DNA of 64,000 bases, from assembly GCF_014203535.1 (NCBI RefSeq), contig NZ_JACHJI010000001.1:434001-498000 (forward strand), in the 5' to 3' direction. The notes under the pieces were generated by a model, which saw nothing but the letters and a program-made list of their open reading frames with translations, was not told the origin of the DNA and did not search any database. The DNA comes from Streptomyces griseomycini (lineage in GTDB: Bacteria; Actinomycetota; Actinomycetes; Streptomycetales; Streptomycetaceae). Below, in pieces: positions 25,075-34,083 of this stretch (position 1 is its first letter; each line of letters begins with the position of its first letter). A program made the position numbers and the translations under genes.

Positions 25075-26463
25075 GTGGCGAACGACGCCAGCACCGTTTT
25101 CGACCTAGTGATCCTCGGCGGCGGCAGCGGTGGTTACGCCGCGGCCCTGCGCGGGGCACAGCTGGGCCTGGACGTCGCCCTGATCGAGAAGGACAAGGTC
25201 GGCGGCACCTGCCTGCACCGGGGATGCATCCCCACCAAGGCCCTGCTGCACGCGGGCGAGATCGCCGACCAGGCCCGCGAGAGCGAGCAGTTCGGCGTGA
25301 AGGCCAGCTTCGAGGGCATCGACGTCCCCGCCGTCCACAAGTACAAGGACGACGTCATCTCCGGGCTCTACAAGGGCCTGCAGGGTCTGATCGCCTCCCG
25401 CAAGGTGACCTACATCGAGGGTGAGGGCCGGCTGTCCTCCCCGACCTCCGTCGACGTCAACGGCCAGCGGATCCAGGGCCGCCACGTCCTGCTGGCGACC
25501 GGCTCCGTGCCGAAGTCGCTGCCGGGCCTGGAGATCGACGGCAACCGCATCATCTCCTCCGACCACGCCCTCGTCCTGGACCGCGTGCCGAAGTCCGCGA
25601 TCGTCCTGGGCGGCGGTGTCATCGGCGTCGAGTTCGCCTCCGCGTGGAAGTCCTTCGGCACGGACGTCACGATCATCGAGGGCATGAAGCACCTCGTCCC
25701 GGTCGAGGACGAGAACTCCTCCAAGCTGCTGGAGCGCGCCTTCCGCAAGCGCGGCATCAAGTTCAACCTGGGCACCTTCTTCCAGAAGGCCGAGTACACC
25801 CAGGACGGCGTGAAGGTCACCCTGGCGGACGGCAAGGAGTTCGAGGCCGAGGTCCTGCTCGTCGCCGTCGGCCGCGGCCCGGTCTCCCAGGGCCTGGGCT
25901 ACGAGGAGGCCGGGGTCGCCATGGACCGCGGCTACGTCCTGGTCGACGAGTACATGCGCACCAACGTCCCGACCGTCTCCGCCGTCGGTGACCTGGTCCC
26001 GACCCTCCAGCTCGCGCACGTCGGCTTCGCCGAGGGCATCCTGGTGGCGGAGCGTCTGGCCGGTCTGAAGGTCGTCCCGATCGACTACGACGGTGTCCCG
26101 CGGGTGACGTACTGCCACCCGGAGGTCGCCTCCGTCGGCATCACCGAGGCCAAGGCCAAGGAGATCTACGGCGCGGACAAGGTCGTCGCCCTGAAGTACA
26201 ACCTGGCGGGCAACGGCAGGAGCAAGATCCTGAAGACCGCGGGCGAGATCAAGCTCGTCCAGGTCAAGGACGGTGCCGTCGTCGGCGTCCACATGGTCGG
26301 CGACCGCATGGGCGAGCAGGTCGGCGAGGCCCAGCTGATCTACAACTGGGAGGCGCTGCCGGCCGAGGTGGCCCAGCTCATCCACGCCCACCCGACGCAG
26401 AACGAGGCGCTCGGCGAGGCGCACCTGGCCCTGGCCGGCAAGCCCCTGCACTCCCACGACTGA
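25075..26463 (+). CDS. lpd: Dihydrolipoyl dehydrogenase (E3)
   Basis: E3 reoxidises dihydrolipoyl groups of the 2-oxo acid dehydrogenase complexes and reduces NAD. The 462-residue flavoprotein has the FAD-binding GGGSGG at 15-20, the redox disulfide C46-C51 in [14 protein letters not shown], a second nucleotide-binding GGGVIG and the C-terminal catalytic HAHPTQNEA. The GTG at 25075 is preferred because GGAGGA lies 6 bases upstream; an ATG six codons earlier (25057) overlaps that site. It is followed after 62 bases by the E2 gene on the same strand, forming an operon. The 246 bases before it hold no gene. Confidence 0.95.
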   Translation: MANDASTVFDLVILGGGSGGYAAALRGAQLGLDVALIEKDKVGGTCLHRGCIPTKALLHAGEIADQARESEQFGVKASFEGIDVPAVHKYKDDVISGLYKGLQGLIASRKVTYIEGEGRLSSPTSVDVNGQRIQGRHVLLATGSVPKSLPGLEIDGNRIISSDHALVLDRVPKSAIVLGGGVIGVEFASAWKSFGTDVTIIEGMKHLVPVEDENSSKLLERAFRKRGIKFNLGTFFQKAEYTQDGVKVTLADGKEFEAEVLLVAVGRGPVSQGLGYEEAGVAMDRGYVLVDEYMRTNVPTVSAVGDLVPTLQLAHVGFAEGILVAERLAGLKVVPIDYDGVPRVTYCHPEVASVGITEAKAKEIYGADKVVALKYNLAGNGRSKILKTAGEIKLVQVKDGAVVGVHMVGDRMGEQVGEAQLIYNWEALPAEVAQLIHAHPTQNEALGEAHLALAGKPLHSHD

Positions 26464-26525
26464 CACCTTCGGTCACCGGGCGCGACGACACAGACTTCCG
26501 CACTTTTAAAGGAGCAACCGAAACC

Positions 26526-28361
26526 ATGGCGGTTTCCGTAACCCTTCCGGCGCTCGGCGAGAGCGTCACCGAGGGCACTGTCACCCGCTGGCTGAAGGCC
26601 GAGGGCGAGCGCGTCGAGGCCGACGAGCCGCTGCTCGAGGTCTCCACCGACAAGGTCGACACCGAGATCCCGGCCCCCGCCTCCGGCGTGCTGTCCTCCA
26701 TCAAGGTCGCCGAGGACGAGACGGTCGAGGTCGGCGCCGAGCTGGCCCTGATCGACGACGGCTCCGGCGCGCCCGCGGCCGCCCCGGCCCCGGCCGCCGA
26801 GCAGGCCGCACCGCCGGCTCCCGAGCCCCAGCCGCAGGCCCAGCCGTCCACCGAGCAGGCCGCCCCCGCCCCGGCGCCCACCGCCGAGGCCGCGGCCGGC
26901 GGCGGCGGCGCCCAGGGCACGGACGTGGTCCTGCCCGCGCTGGGCGAGTCCGTCACCGAGGGCACCGTCACCCGCTGGCTGAAGTCGGTCGGCGACACCG
27001 TCGAGGCCGACGAGCCGCTGCTGGAGGTGTCGACGGACAAGGTCGACACCGAGATCCCCGCCCCCGCCTCCGGCACCCTGCTGGAGATCGTGGTCGGCGA
27101 GGACGAGACCGCCGAGGTCGGCGCCAAGCTCGCCGTCATCGGCGAGGCCGGTGCCGCTCCGGCCGCCGCCCCGGCCCCGGCCGCCCCCGAGGCCCCGGCG
27201 CAGCCCGCGCCCGCCCCGGCTGCCGCTCCGGCCGCCCCGGCCGCTCCGGCTCCGGCCCCGCAGCAGGCCGCCCCGGCCGCCCCGGCCCCGGCGCCCGCCC
27301 CGGCCCCGGCCCCGGCGCCTGCTCCGGCCGCCCCGGCTCCGGCCCCGCAGCAGGCCGCCCCGGCTCCGGCTCCGGCGCCCGCCCCGGCTGCCGCTCCGGC
27401 CGCTCCGGCCGCCGCCCAGCCGACGGACGAGGGCGCCTACGTGACCCCGCTGGTGCGCAAGCTCGCCGCCGAGAACGGCGTCGACCTGTCCACCGTCAAG
27501 GGCACCGGCGTCGGCGGCCGCATCCGCAAGCAGGACGTCCTCACCGCCGCCGAGGCCGCGAAGGCCGCGGCCGCCGCGCCGGCTCCGGCCGCCGCCGCCC
27601 CGGCCGCCGCGAAGAAGGCCCCCGTCCTGGAGGCCTCCCCGCTGCGCGGCCAGACCGTGAAGATGCCGCGGATCCGCAAGGTCATCGGCGACAACATGGT
27701 CAAGGCCCTGCACGAGCAGGCCCAGCTGTCCTCGGTGGTCGAGGTCGACGTCACCCGCCTGATGAAGCTGCGCGCCCGGGCCAAGGACGCGTTCGCGGCG
27801 CGCGAGGGCGTCAAGCTCTCCCCGATGCCGTTCTTCGTCAAGGCCGCGGCCCAGGCGCTGAAGGCCCACCCGGTCATCAACGCCAAGATCAACGAGGCCG
27901 AGGGGACCATCACCTACTTCGACACCGAGAACATCGGTATCGCGGTGGACTCCGAGAAGGGCCTGATGACCCCGGTCATCAAGAACGCCGGCGGTCTCAA
28001 CATCGCCGGCATCGCCAAGGCCACGGCGGAGCTGGCGGGCAAGGTCCGCGGCAACAAGATCACTCCGGACGAGCTGTCCGGTGCGACCTTCACCATCTCC
28101 AACACCGGTTCGCGCGGCGCGCTGTTCGACACGATCATCGTGCCCCCGGGCCAGGTCGCGATCCTCGGCATCGGCGCCACGGTCAAGCGCCCGGCCGTCA
28201 TCGAGACCGAGGAGGGCACGGTCATCGGCGTCCGCGACATGACCTACCTGACCCTCTCCTACGACCACCGCCTGGTGGACGGCGCCGACGCGGCCCGTTA
28301 CCTGACGGCGGTCAAGGCGATCCTGGAGGCGGGCGAGTTCGAGGTCGAGCTCGGCCTGTAA
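26526..28361 (+). CDS. sucB: Dihydrolipoamide acyltransferase (E2) with two lipoyl domains
   Basis: This is the E2 core of a 2-oxo acid dehydrogenase complex. The 611 residues comprise two lipoyl domains with lipoylated lysines K43 and K172 (both in [12 protein letters not shown]), two Ala/Pro linkers (about 80-125 and 185-300), a peripheral-subunit-binding domain at about 305-345 ([17 protein letters not shown]) and the catalytic domain ending in [11 protein letters not shown] with H581 and D585. In actinobacteria the same E2 can serve both pyruvate and 2-oxoglutarate dehydrogenases, so the sucB name follows Streptomyces usage and specificity is not proven. AAAGGAG lies about 10 bases before the ATG. 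lpd is directly upstream and aceE 3 kb downstream. Confidence 0.93.
   Translation: MAVSVTLPALGESVTEGTVTRWLKAEGERVEADEPLLEVSTDKVDTEIPAPASGVLSSIKVAEDETVEVGAELALIDDGSGAPAAAPAPAAEQAAPPAPEPQPQAQPSTEQAAPAPAPTAEAAAGGGGAQGTDVVLPALGESVTEGTVTRWLKSVGDTVEADEPLLEVSTDKVDTEIPAPASGTLLEIVVGEDETAEVGAKLAVIGEAGAAPAAAPAPAAPEAPAQPAPAPAAAPAAPAAPAPAPQQAAPAAPAPAPAPAPAPAPAPAAPAPAPQQAAPAPAPAPAPAAAPAAPAAAQPTDEGAYVTPLVRKLAAENGVDLSTVKGTGVGGRIRKQDVLTAAEAAKAAAAAPAPAAAAPAAAKKAPVLEASPLRGQTVKMPRIRKVIGDNMVKALHEQAQLSSVVEVDVTRLMKLRARAKDAFAAREGVKLSPMPFFVKAAAQALKAHPVINAKINEAEGTITYFDTENIGIAVDSEKGLMTPVIKNAGGLNIAGIAKATAELAGKVRGNKITPDELSGATFTISNTGSRGALFDTIIVPPGQVAILGIGATVKRPAVIETEEGTVIGVRDMTYLTLSYDHRLVDGADAARYLTAVKAILEAGEFEVELGL
27150..27420 (+). 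repeat. Ala/Pro linker, low-complexity repeat inside sucB
   Basis: A long run of GCC, CCG and GCG codons encodes about 90 residues that are nearly all Ala and Pro with a few Gln, including two copies of [10 protein letters not shown]. It is the flexible swinging-arm linker of E2. Its imperfect repeats make length variation between strains likely. Confidence 0.8.
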
Positions 28362-28375
28362 GCGCCTTCGACGCA

Positions 28376-28422
28376 CACGCCGGTGCCCCCACCCGGAGTC
28401 TCCGGGTGGGGGCACCGGCGTG
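28376..28422. terminator. Strong hairpin terminator after sucB
   Basis: A perfect 21-base stem has a 5-base loop (AGTCT). It starts 15 bases after the sucB stop and can end both sucB and the converging collagen-like gene. Confidence 0.85.
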
Positions 28423-28454
28423 CGGGGGCGCGGGACCCTGCCGGCCGGCGGGGG

Positions 28455-29132
28455 TCACGCCGGCGGCTGCGGGGTGACCGCCGTCCACGGGGACGCGCAC
28501 ACGAGCTGGTTCCCGGGGACGCTGCAGAACGTCTCGACCACCGCGCCGGTGGTGGTGATCACCTGGACGTTCAGCGTGTTCCCCTGCTCGCTCACCGTGA
28601 CGGTGCAGCCGTTCGTCGGGGCGTTCTGGTTGTCCGACAGGTTCGACCACGTGTAGGCGCCCGGGTTCGGCTGCAGGCTCCGCGTGCCGACCGAGATCTC
28701 CCGGTCGGGGTCGACGACGCCGGTGTACTGCTGCGAGCCGCGGTTGTAGCTGTCGATGCTCACGCACGGACCGGCGGGTCCGGCCGGTCCCCGGGGACCT
28801 TCGGGCCCTTGCGGCCCGGCAGGACCTTCGGGCCCTTCGGGGCCTCGCGGTCCGGCGGGGCCCCGGGGACCCTGCGGGCCTTGGGGTCCGGGAGGCCCGG
28901 GCGGGCCGGGAGGCCCAGGGGGGCCCTGTTCGCCCTTGCAGAGGCGGTGCTGGCCGTGGTCGCACTTGCCGGGGTCGGGGCCGTCCCAGCCGAGGCCGGG
29001 GGCCGCCGCGACCCCGGCCGGCGAGACGCCGACCAGTGCGGTGGCGAGGAGCATCGCGCCACCCAGGTGAAGACCGTGGCGTCGGGCGAAGGCCCGGGGG
29101 CGCAGGGGTCCGCGCCGTTCGACTCGCATCAT
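28455..29132 (-). CDS. Secreted collagen-like protein
   Basis: The 225-residue protein has a twin-basic N region and a signal peptide (about 1-44, [17 protein letters not shown]), a short Cys-containing stretch ([12 protein letters not shown]), then 18 uninterrupted Gly-X-Y triplets plus a GPC (residues 67-123) rich in GPP, GPQ, GPR and GPE, and a C-terminal domain of about 100 residues with three more Cys. The Gly-X-Y part should form a collagen triple helix; the C-terminal part may trimerise or bind a ligand. Two ATGs stand in tandem at 29132 and 29129; either may start, and the ribosome binding site is weak. The role is unknown. The 238-base gap before GntR holds no gene. Confidence 0.82.
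   Translation of the reverse strand: MMRVERRGPLRPRAFARRHGLHLGGAMLLATALVGVSPAGVAAAPGLGWDGPDPGKCDHGQHRLCKGEQGPPGPPGPPGPPGPQGPQGPRGPAGPRGPEGPEGPAGPQGPEGPRGPAGPAGPCVSIDSYNRGSQQYTGVVDPDREISVGTRSLQPNPGAYTWSNLSDNQNAPTNGCTVTVSEQGNTLNVQVITTTGAVVETFCSVPGNQLVCASPWTAVTPQPPA
28764..28934 (-). repeat. Gly-X-Y collagen repeat region
   Basis: Nineteen consecutive 9-base units encode Gly-Pro-X or Gly-Glu-Gln triplets without a break. Charged triplets (GPR, GPE) alternate in the middle, as in other bacterial collagens, where they help to stabilise the helix without hydroxyproline. Confidence 0.88.
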
Positions 29133-29370
29133 CGTCGCTCGTGTCCCGTCTGGCTCAAGGGAAATTGCACGATCATCTTCGGCACGGGCGATCCACTGGG
29201 AGCGCACAACACGCAGCACGTGGTCAGAAAATCACACAAATGCACGCGTCCGGCGCAGAGAGGACGGTGTGTAAGTCTCGTCTCACCTGCGCGAAAGCGC
29301 CCCCGAGCGCCCCTCGAGCACGGCGGACCGGCCTTATTGTCTAAGCGTCAAACGCCCCTAAGGAGCCCTC

Positions 29371-29994
29371 ATGACCGCGCCCGTCGTCCATTCGCTGCGC
29401 GAACAGATCCGCGAGCACATCCTCGAGGGGATCATCAGCGGACGCTGGCAGCCGGGCGAGCGGATCGTGGAGCGGCGGATCGCGACCGAGCTGGAGGTCA
29501 GCCAGACACCGGTGCGGGAGGCGCTGCGCGAGCTGGAGTCGCTGCGGCTGATCGAGTCGGCGCCGAACAAGGGCGTGCGGGTGCGGAACCTGACGGCCGC
29601 GGACCTGGAGGAGAGCTACCCGGTCCGGGCCGGCCTGGAGGCGATCGCGGCGGAGCTGGCGGCGGGACGGCTGGCGGAGGACTGCTCGGCGTTGGAGCCG
29701 CACGTCGCCGCCCTGTACGAGGCCGACCGGATGGCCGACGGCACGGGCCAGGTGCGGCACACGGTCGCCTTCCACCGCGAACTGGTCCGCGCGGCCGGCA
29801 ACTCGGTGCTGCTGCACACCTGGGAGGGCCTGGGCATCGAGGTCTTCACCGCGCTGTCCATCCGCTGGCTGGGCACGGTCCAGCAGTCGTACGCCGAGGA
29901 GCACGAGGAACTGGTCGCCGCGTTCCGCCGCCGGGACCCGCGCATCGCCGAGATCGTGAAGGCCCACGTCCTGGGTTGCGCCCCCCGCGCCTGA
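29371..29994 (+). CDS. GntR-family regulator, FCD (FadR/PdhR-like) type
   Basis: The 207-residue protein has a winged helix at about 8-70 (REQIREHILEGIISGRWQPG, VSQTPVREALRELES) and a helical FCD ligand domain with histidines in RHTVAFHRELV and in EEHEEL that could bind metal and a carboxylate. Related regulators such as PdhR and LldR sense pyruvate or lactate. It lies between the E2 gene and aceE, so control of pyruvate metabolism is plausible, but no shared operator was found upstream of itself. A -10-like TATTGT lies about 35 bases before the ATG, and AAGGAG stands about 7 bases upstream. Confidence 0.9.
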   Translation: MTAPVVHSLREQIREHILEGIISGRWQPGERIVERRIATELEVSQTPVREALRELESLRLIESAPNKGVRVRNLTAADLEESYPVRAGLEAIAAELAAGRLAEDCSALEPHVAALYEADRMADGTGQVRHTVAFHRELVRAAGNSVLLHTWEGLGIEVFTALSIRWLGTVQQSYAEEHEELVAAFRRRDPRIAEIVKAHVLGCAPRA

Positions 29995-30008
29995 ACCGCC
30001 GCATGACC

Positions 30009-30014
30009 TAGTCT
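30009..30014 (+). promoter_or_regulatory. Probable -10 element of a leaderless transcript
   Basis: TAGTCT ends 7 bases before the ATG at 30022 and no ribosome binding site is present. Confidence 0.5.
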
Positions 30015-30021
30015 GACCGGC

Positions 30022-31050
30022 ATGCCCGAAATGCCGCAGTGGTGGACGCGCTTCAAGGAGTCGCCGTTCCTGCCGGCGACGGTACTGCTGTTGATCCTCG
30101 GTGCGGCCGCGGGCCTGTTCGCCTGGTCGTACACGTACGCCATGGCGAATCCGACACCGCGCTCCATCCCCGCGGCGGTGGTCGGCCCGTACCAGCAGGC
30201 GCGCGGCCAGGCCTTCCTGGACGGCCTGGAGAAGGCGCTGAACGCCTCGGTGAGGGTGCACCCCTACGACGGTCCCGCCGAGGCCCGCCGCGCGGTCGAG
30301 GAGCAGGAGGTCTTCGGCGTCTTCGAGGTGCGCGACGACGGCCGGGCCGTCACCCTCGACGTCTCGGGCGCGTCCGGCGCGTCCGTGGCCGAGGTGCTCT
30401 CCCGGGCGGCGCTGGACGTCGGCGAGGAGACCGGGGTGTCGGTCACCGTCCGGGACGTCAAGCCCCTGCAGCCGGGCGATCCGCGCGGGCTCGCGCTCTT
30501 CTACGTCTCCCTGGCGGCCGTGATCATCGGTTTCGTCGGGGCGATCCAGCTGAGCGTGCACGCGCGGGCGCTCAACCCCTGGGAGCGGATCGCGTTCACG
30601 GCGGCGTACGCGCTGCTGGGCGGGTTCGCGATCGCCGCGGCGGTGGACTGGCTGCTCGGGACGCTGGACCTGCCGTTCGTGGAGTCGTGGCTGATCCTGG
30701 CGCTGACGATGTTCACCAGCGGCATGGTCTTCACCATGTTCAACACGCTGATCGGCCGCTGGGCGATGCTGCCGACCTGGGGCCTGATGGTGCTGGTGGG
30801 CAACCCGTCCTCGGGCGGGGCGGTGTCCTGGCCGCTGCTGCCCTCCGTGCTGGGCGCGATCGGCCGCTGGCTGCCGCCGGGCGCCTCGGTGAACGCCCAG
30901 CACACGGCGGTGTACTTCCCCGGGCACCAGCACGCCTTCCCGTTCCTGGTGCTGTCCGGCTGGTCGCTGCTGTCCTGCGGGGTGTTCCTGAACTGGTCGC
31001 ACCGCCATCCCGGCGGCCGGGAGAAGCGGCCCGTGTCCGCGGACGAGTGA
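30022..31050 (+). CDS. ABC-2/YhgE-Pip-like membrane protein
   Basis: The 342-residue protein has an N-terminal helix (about 16-38), an exported domain of about 130 residues (IPAAVVGPYQQARGQAFLDG to about residue 155), and five or six C-terminal helices ending in a basic tail. This layout resembles DUF3533 and YhgE/Pip proteins and half-size ABC-2 permeases without an ATPase partner. Its function is unknown. The gene follows GntR on the same strand after 27 bases but seems to have its own leaderless promoter. A hairpin follows it. Confidence 0.78.
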   Translation: MPEMPQWWTRFKESPFLPATVLLLILGAAAGLFAWSYTYAMANPTPRSIPAAVVGPYQQARGQAFLDGLEKALNASVRVHPYDGPAEARRAVEEQEVFGVFEVRDDGRAVTLDVSGASGASVAEVLSRAALDVGEETGVSVTVRDVKPLQPGDPRGLALFYVSLAAVIIGFVGAIQLSVHARALNPWERIAFTAAYALLGGFAIAAAVDWLLGTLDLPFVESWLILALTMFTSGMVFTMFNTLIGRWAMLPTWGLMVLVGNPSSGGAVSWPLLPSVLGAIGRWLPPGASVNAQHTAVYFPGHQHAFPFLVLSGWSLLSCGVFLNWSHRHPGGREKRPVSADE

Positions 31051-31116
31051 GCGGGGCACCACTCAAACGCACCGCTCAGACGCGCCGCGACCTGCGAAAA
31101 CACACGAAAAACGCGT

Positions 31117-31147
31117 CACCCGGTGCCACTTTCGAAGGCACCGGGTG
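31117..31147. terminator. Hairpin terminator
   Basis: An 11-base perfect stem (CACCCGGTGCC with GGCACCGGGTG) has a 9-base loop. It lies 67 bases after the membrane-protein gene and upstream of the aceE promoter. Confidence 0.7.
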
Positions 31148-31187
31148 CCTACTTCCTCGTCATCAAGAGATTTTGCCCCTCAACCCT

Positions 31188-31217
31188 TTGATCGATCATC
31201 GATCAGGGGGTTACAGT
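31188..31217 (+). promoter_or_regulatory. aceE promoter overlapped by a palindromic operator
   Basis: A -35-like TTGATC (31188-31193) and a -10-like TACAGT (31212-31217) are 18 bases apart. A perfect 17-base palindrome, TGATCGAT-C-ATCGATCA (31189-31205), covers the -35 and most of the spacer. The position is that of a repressor site for pyruvate dehydrogenase. The GntR/FCD regulator at 29371 is one candidate; the same motif is not seen in front of that gene. Confidence 0.6.
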
Positions 31218-31320
31218 CGCCAGCGGGCTTCCACCATGAGCCCAGCCCTGTCCTGCCAAAGACCAAGGGCACCCCCGAACCCTTATGAGGGAACCCCCTT
31301 CGACTGAGGAAGGCGGCGAC

Positions 31321-34023
31321 ATGACCGACCCCAACGCCATCCAGCCGAGCGAGCTCGACCAGCTCCCGGACCGCGACCCCGAGGAGACCGCCGAGTGGCA
31401 GGCCTCCCTGGACGCCGTCACCAAGGCGGCCGGGCCGCACCGTGCCGCGTACCTGATGCGCCGCACGCTGGAGCGCGCCGAGGGCGCCGGCATCGCGCTG
31501 CCGAAGCTCCTCGAGACCGACTACGTCAACACCATCCCCACCGCCGCCGAGCCCGCCGTGGACGGCGACGAGGCGATGGAGGCCCGGATCACCGCGTGGA
31601 ACCGCTGGAACGCGGCCGCGATGGTGACCCGCGGCAGCAAGTACGGCGTCGGCGGCCACATCGCCACCTTCGCCTCCGCGGCCTGGCTGTACGAGACCGG
31701 CTTCAACCACTTCTTCCGCGGCAAGGAGGGTGACGGCTCCGGCGACCAGCTCTACATCCAGGGCCACGCCTCCCCCGGCATCTACGCCCGCGCCTTCCTC
31801 GACGGCCGGATCAACGAGCAGCACCTGGACAACTTCCGCCGCGAGGCCGGCGGCAACGGCCTGCCGTCGTACCCGCACCCGCGCCGCCTGCCCTGGCTGT
31901 GGGAGTTCCCGACGGTGTCGATGGGCCTCGGCCCGATCTCCGCGATCTACCAGGCGCGCTTCAACCGCTACCTGACCAGCCGCGGCATCAAGGACGTCTC
32001 CGACTCCCACGTCTGGGCGTTCCTCGGCGACGGCGAGATGGACGAGCCCGAGTCGACGACCGCGCTCACCCTCGCCTCCCGCGAGCAGCTGGACAACCTG
32101 ACCTTCGTCATCAACTGCAACCTGCAGCGCCTGGACGGCCCGGTCCGCGCCAACTTCAAGATCGTGCAGGAGCTGGAGGCCCAGTTCCGCGGCGCCGGCT
32201 GGAACGTGATCAAGACCCTGTGGGGCACCGCCTGGGACGAGCTGTTCCGGCTCGACACCACCGGCGCGCTGGTACGCCGGCTGCGCGAGGTACCGGACGC
32301 GCAGGTGCAGACGTACCAGACGCGCGACGCCGCCTACATCCGCGAGGACTTCTTCGGCAAGGACCCGGCGCTCGTCGAGATGGCGAAGCTGCTGAGCGAC
32401 GACAAGATCCTCGAGTGCTTCCACCTCTCCCGCGGCGGCCACGAGTCCCGCAAGGTCTACGCCGCGTACAAGGCCGCGCTCGCCCACAAGGGCGCGCCGA
32501 CCGTGATCCTGGCGCAGACCGTCAAGGGCCACACCCTCGGTGAGGGCTTCGCCTCGAAGAACGCCAACCACCAGATGAAGAAGCTGACGGTGGACGAGTT
32601 CAAGGCGATGCGCGACCGGCTGGAGCTGCCGATCTCGGACTCCCAGTTCGTCGACGGCCAGGTCCCCTACGGCCACCCGGGCGCCGACTCCCCCGAGGTC
32701 CGCTACCTCCAGGAGCGCCGCGCCGCCCTCGGCGGTCCGGCCCCGGCCCGCCGCGTGCACCCGGTCGCGCCGCTGCCCCAGCCCGCCGACAAGGCGTTCG
32801 CCGCCTTCGACAAGGGCTCCGGCTCGCAGAACGTGGCCACCACCATGGCGTTCGTCCGCCTGGTCAAGGACCTGGTCCGCGACAAGGAGACCGGCAGGCG
32901 CTGGGTGCCGATCGTGCCCGACGAGGCGCGCACCTTCGGCATGGAGAGCCTCTTCCCGTCCCTCGGCATCTACTCGCCGATGGGCCAGACGTACGAGCCG
33001 GTCGACCGCGACCAGCTCATGTACTACAAGGAAGCCAAGAACGGCCAGATCTTCAACGAGGGGATCACCGAGGCCGGCGCCATGGCCGAGTTCATCGCCG
33101 CCTCGACGTCGTACGCGACGCACGGCGAGACGATGATCCCGTTCTACATCTACTACTCGATGTTCGGCTGGCAGCGCACCGGCGACCAGATGTGGCAGCT
33201 CGGCGACCAGCTCGGCCGCGGCTTCCTGGTCGGCGCCACGGCCGGTCGCACGACGCTGACGGGCGAGGGCCTGCAGCACGCCGACGGCCACTCGCCGGTC
33301 ATCGCGGCGACCAACCCGGCGGCGCTGACGTACGACCCGGCGTTCGCCTACGAGATCGGCGTCATCGTCAAGGAGGGTCTGCGCCGGATGTTCGGCGAGG
33401 CCAAGCCGGGCGAGGACCAGAACGTCTTCTACTACCTGACGGTCTACAACGAGCCGCTGCCGCAGCCCGCCAAGCCGTCGGCCGCCGACGTCGACGAGGG
33501 CATCGTCAAGGGCCTGTACCGCTTCAACACGGCGGAGTCCGCGGGCCTGACCCCGGCGGCGAACGCCCCGCGGATCCAGCTGCTCGGCTCCGGCACGGCG
33601 ATCCACTGGGCGCTGCGGGCGCAGCGGATGCTCGCCGAGGAGTGGGGCGTGGCCGCCGACGTCTGGTCCGCCACCTCGTGGACCGAGCTGCGCCGGGACG
33701 CCATGGAGGCGGACGAGGCGCTGCTGCGCGGCGAGGAGCGGGTGCCGTTCGTCCGGCAGGCGCTCCAGGGCGCCGAGGGCCCGGTGCTGGCGGTCTCCGA
33801 CTACATGCGCCAGGTCCCGGACCAGATCGCGCAGTGGGTCGAGCAGGACTACACGTCGCTGGGCGCCGACGGCTTCGGCCTGTCGGACACCCGTGAGGCG
33901 GCCCGCCGCCACTTCGGCGTCGACGCCGAGTCCATCGTCGTCGCGGCCCTGGCCCAGCTCGCCCGGCGCGGCGAGGTCCAGGCGACGGCCGTGAAGGAGG
34001 CGCGCGAGCGCTACGGCCTGTAG
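31321..34023 (+). CDS. aceE: Pyruvate dehydrogenase E1, homodimeric
   Basis: E1 decarboxylates pyruvate with thiamine diphosphate and acetylates the lipoyl groups of E2. The 900 residues match the homodimeric AceE of actinobacteria and proteobacteria. The ThDP/Mg-binding motif is in FLGDGEMDEPESTTA and the following NLTFVINCNLQ; the conserved HLSRGGHESRKVYAAY and the transketolase-like middle domain with EGITEAGAMAEFIAAST are present. The ATG at 31321 has GAGGAAGG about 7 bases upstream; an in-frame ATG 12 codons earlier gives an unlikely extension. It has its own promoter with a palindromic operator and a strong terminator. Partners lpd and sucB lie 5 kb upstream. Confidence 0.96.
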   Translation: MTDPNAIQPSELDQLPDRDPEETAEWQASLDAVTKAAGPHRAAYLMRRTLERAEGAGIALPKLLETDYVNTIPTAAEPAVDGDEAMEARITAWNRWNAAAMVTRGSKYGVGGHIATFASAAWLYETGFNHFFRGKEGDGSGDQLYIQGHASPGIYARAFLDGRINEQHLDNFRREAGGNGLPSYPHPRRLPWLWEFPTVSMGLGPISAIYQARFNRYLTSRGIKDVSDSHVWAFLGDGEMDEPESTTALTLASREQLDNLTFVINCNLQRLDGPVRANFKIVQELEAQFRGAGWNVIKTLWGTAWDELFRLDTTGALVRRLREVPDAQVQTYQTRDAAYIREDFFGKDPALVEMAKLLSDDKILECFHLSRGGHESRKVYAAYKAALAHKGAPTVILAQTVKGHTLGEGFASKNANHQMKKLTVDEFKAMRDRLELPISDSQFVDGQVPYGHPGADSPEVRYLQERRAALGGPAPARRVHPVAPLPQPADKAFAAFDKGSGSQNVATTMAFVRLVKDLVRDKETGRRWVPIVPDEARTFGMESLFPSLGIYSPMGQTYEPVDRDQLMYYKEAKNGQIFNEGITEAGAMAEFIAASTSYATHGETMIPFYIYYSMFGWQRTGDQMWQLGDQLGRGFLVGATAGRTTLTGEGLQHADGHSPVIAATNPAALTYDPAFAYEIGVIVKEGLRRMFGEAKPGEDQNVFYYLTVYNEPLPQPAKPSAADVDEGIVKGLYRFNTAESAGLTPAANAPRIQLLGSGTAIHWALRAQRMLAEEWGVAADVWSATSWTELRRDAMEADEALLRGEERVPFVRQALQGAEGPVLAVSDYMRQVPDQIAQWVEQDYTSLGADGFGLSDTREAARRHFGVDAESIVVAALAQLARRGEVQATAVKEARERYGL

Positions 34024-34040
34024 GGACCGGTCGATGCCCA

Positions 34041-34068
34041 GGAGGCCCCCGCCGCGGCGGGGGCCTCC
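34041..34068. terminator. aceE terminator
   Basis: A continuous 28-base palindrome (14-base arms, GC-rich) begins 18 bases after the aceE stop. The hairpin needs a small loop opened from the centre. Confidence 0.75.
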
Positions 34069-34083
34069 TGCATGATGGGGCCC

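Noticed and set aside
29334..29348. Imperfect palindrome TTGTCTAAGCGTCAA before the GntR gene as an autoregulatory site
   Set aside because: Only three outer bases on each side pair, and it does not match the palindrome before aceE.
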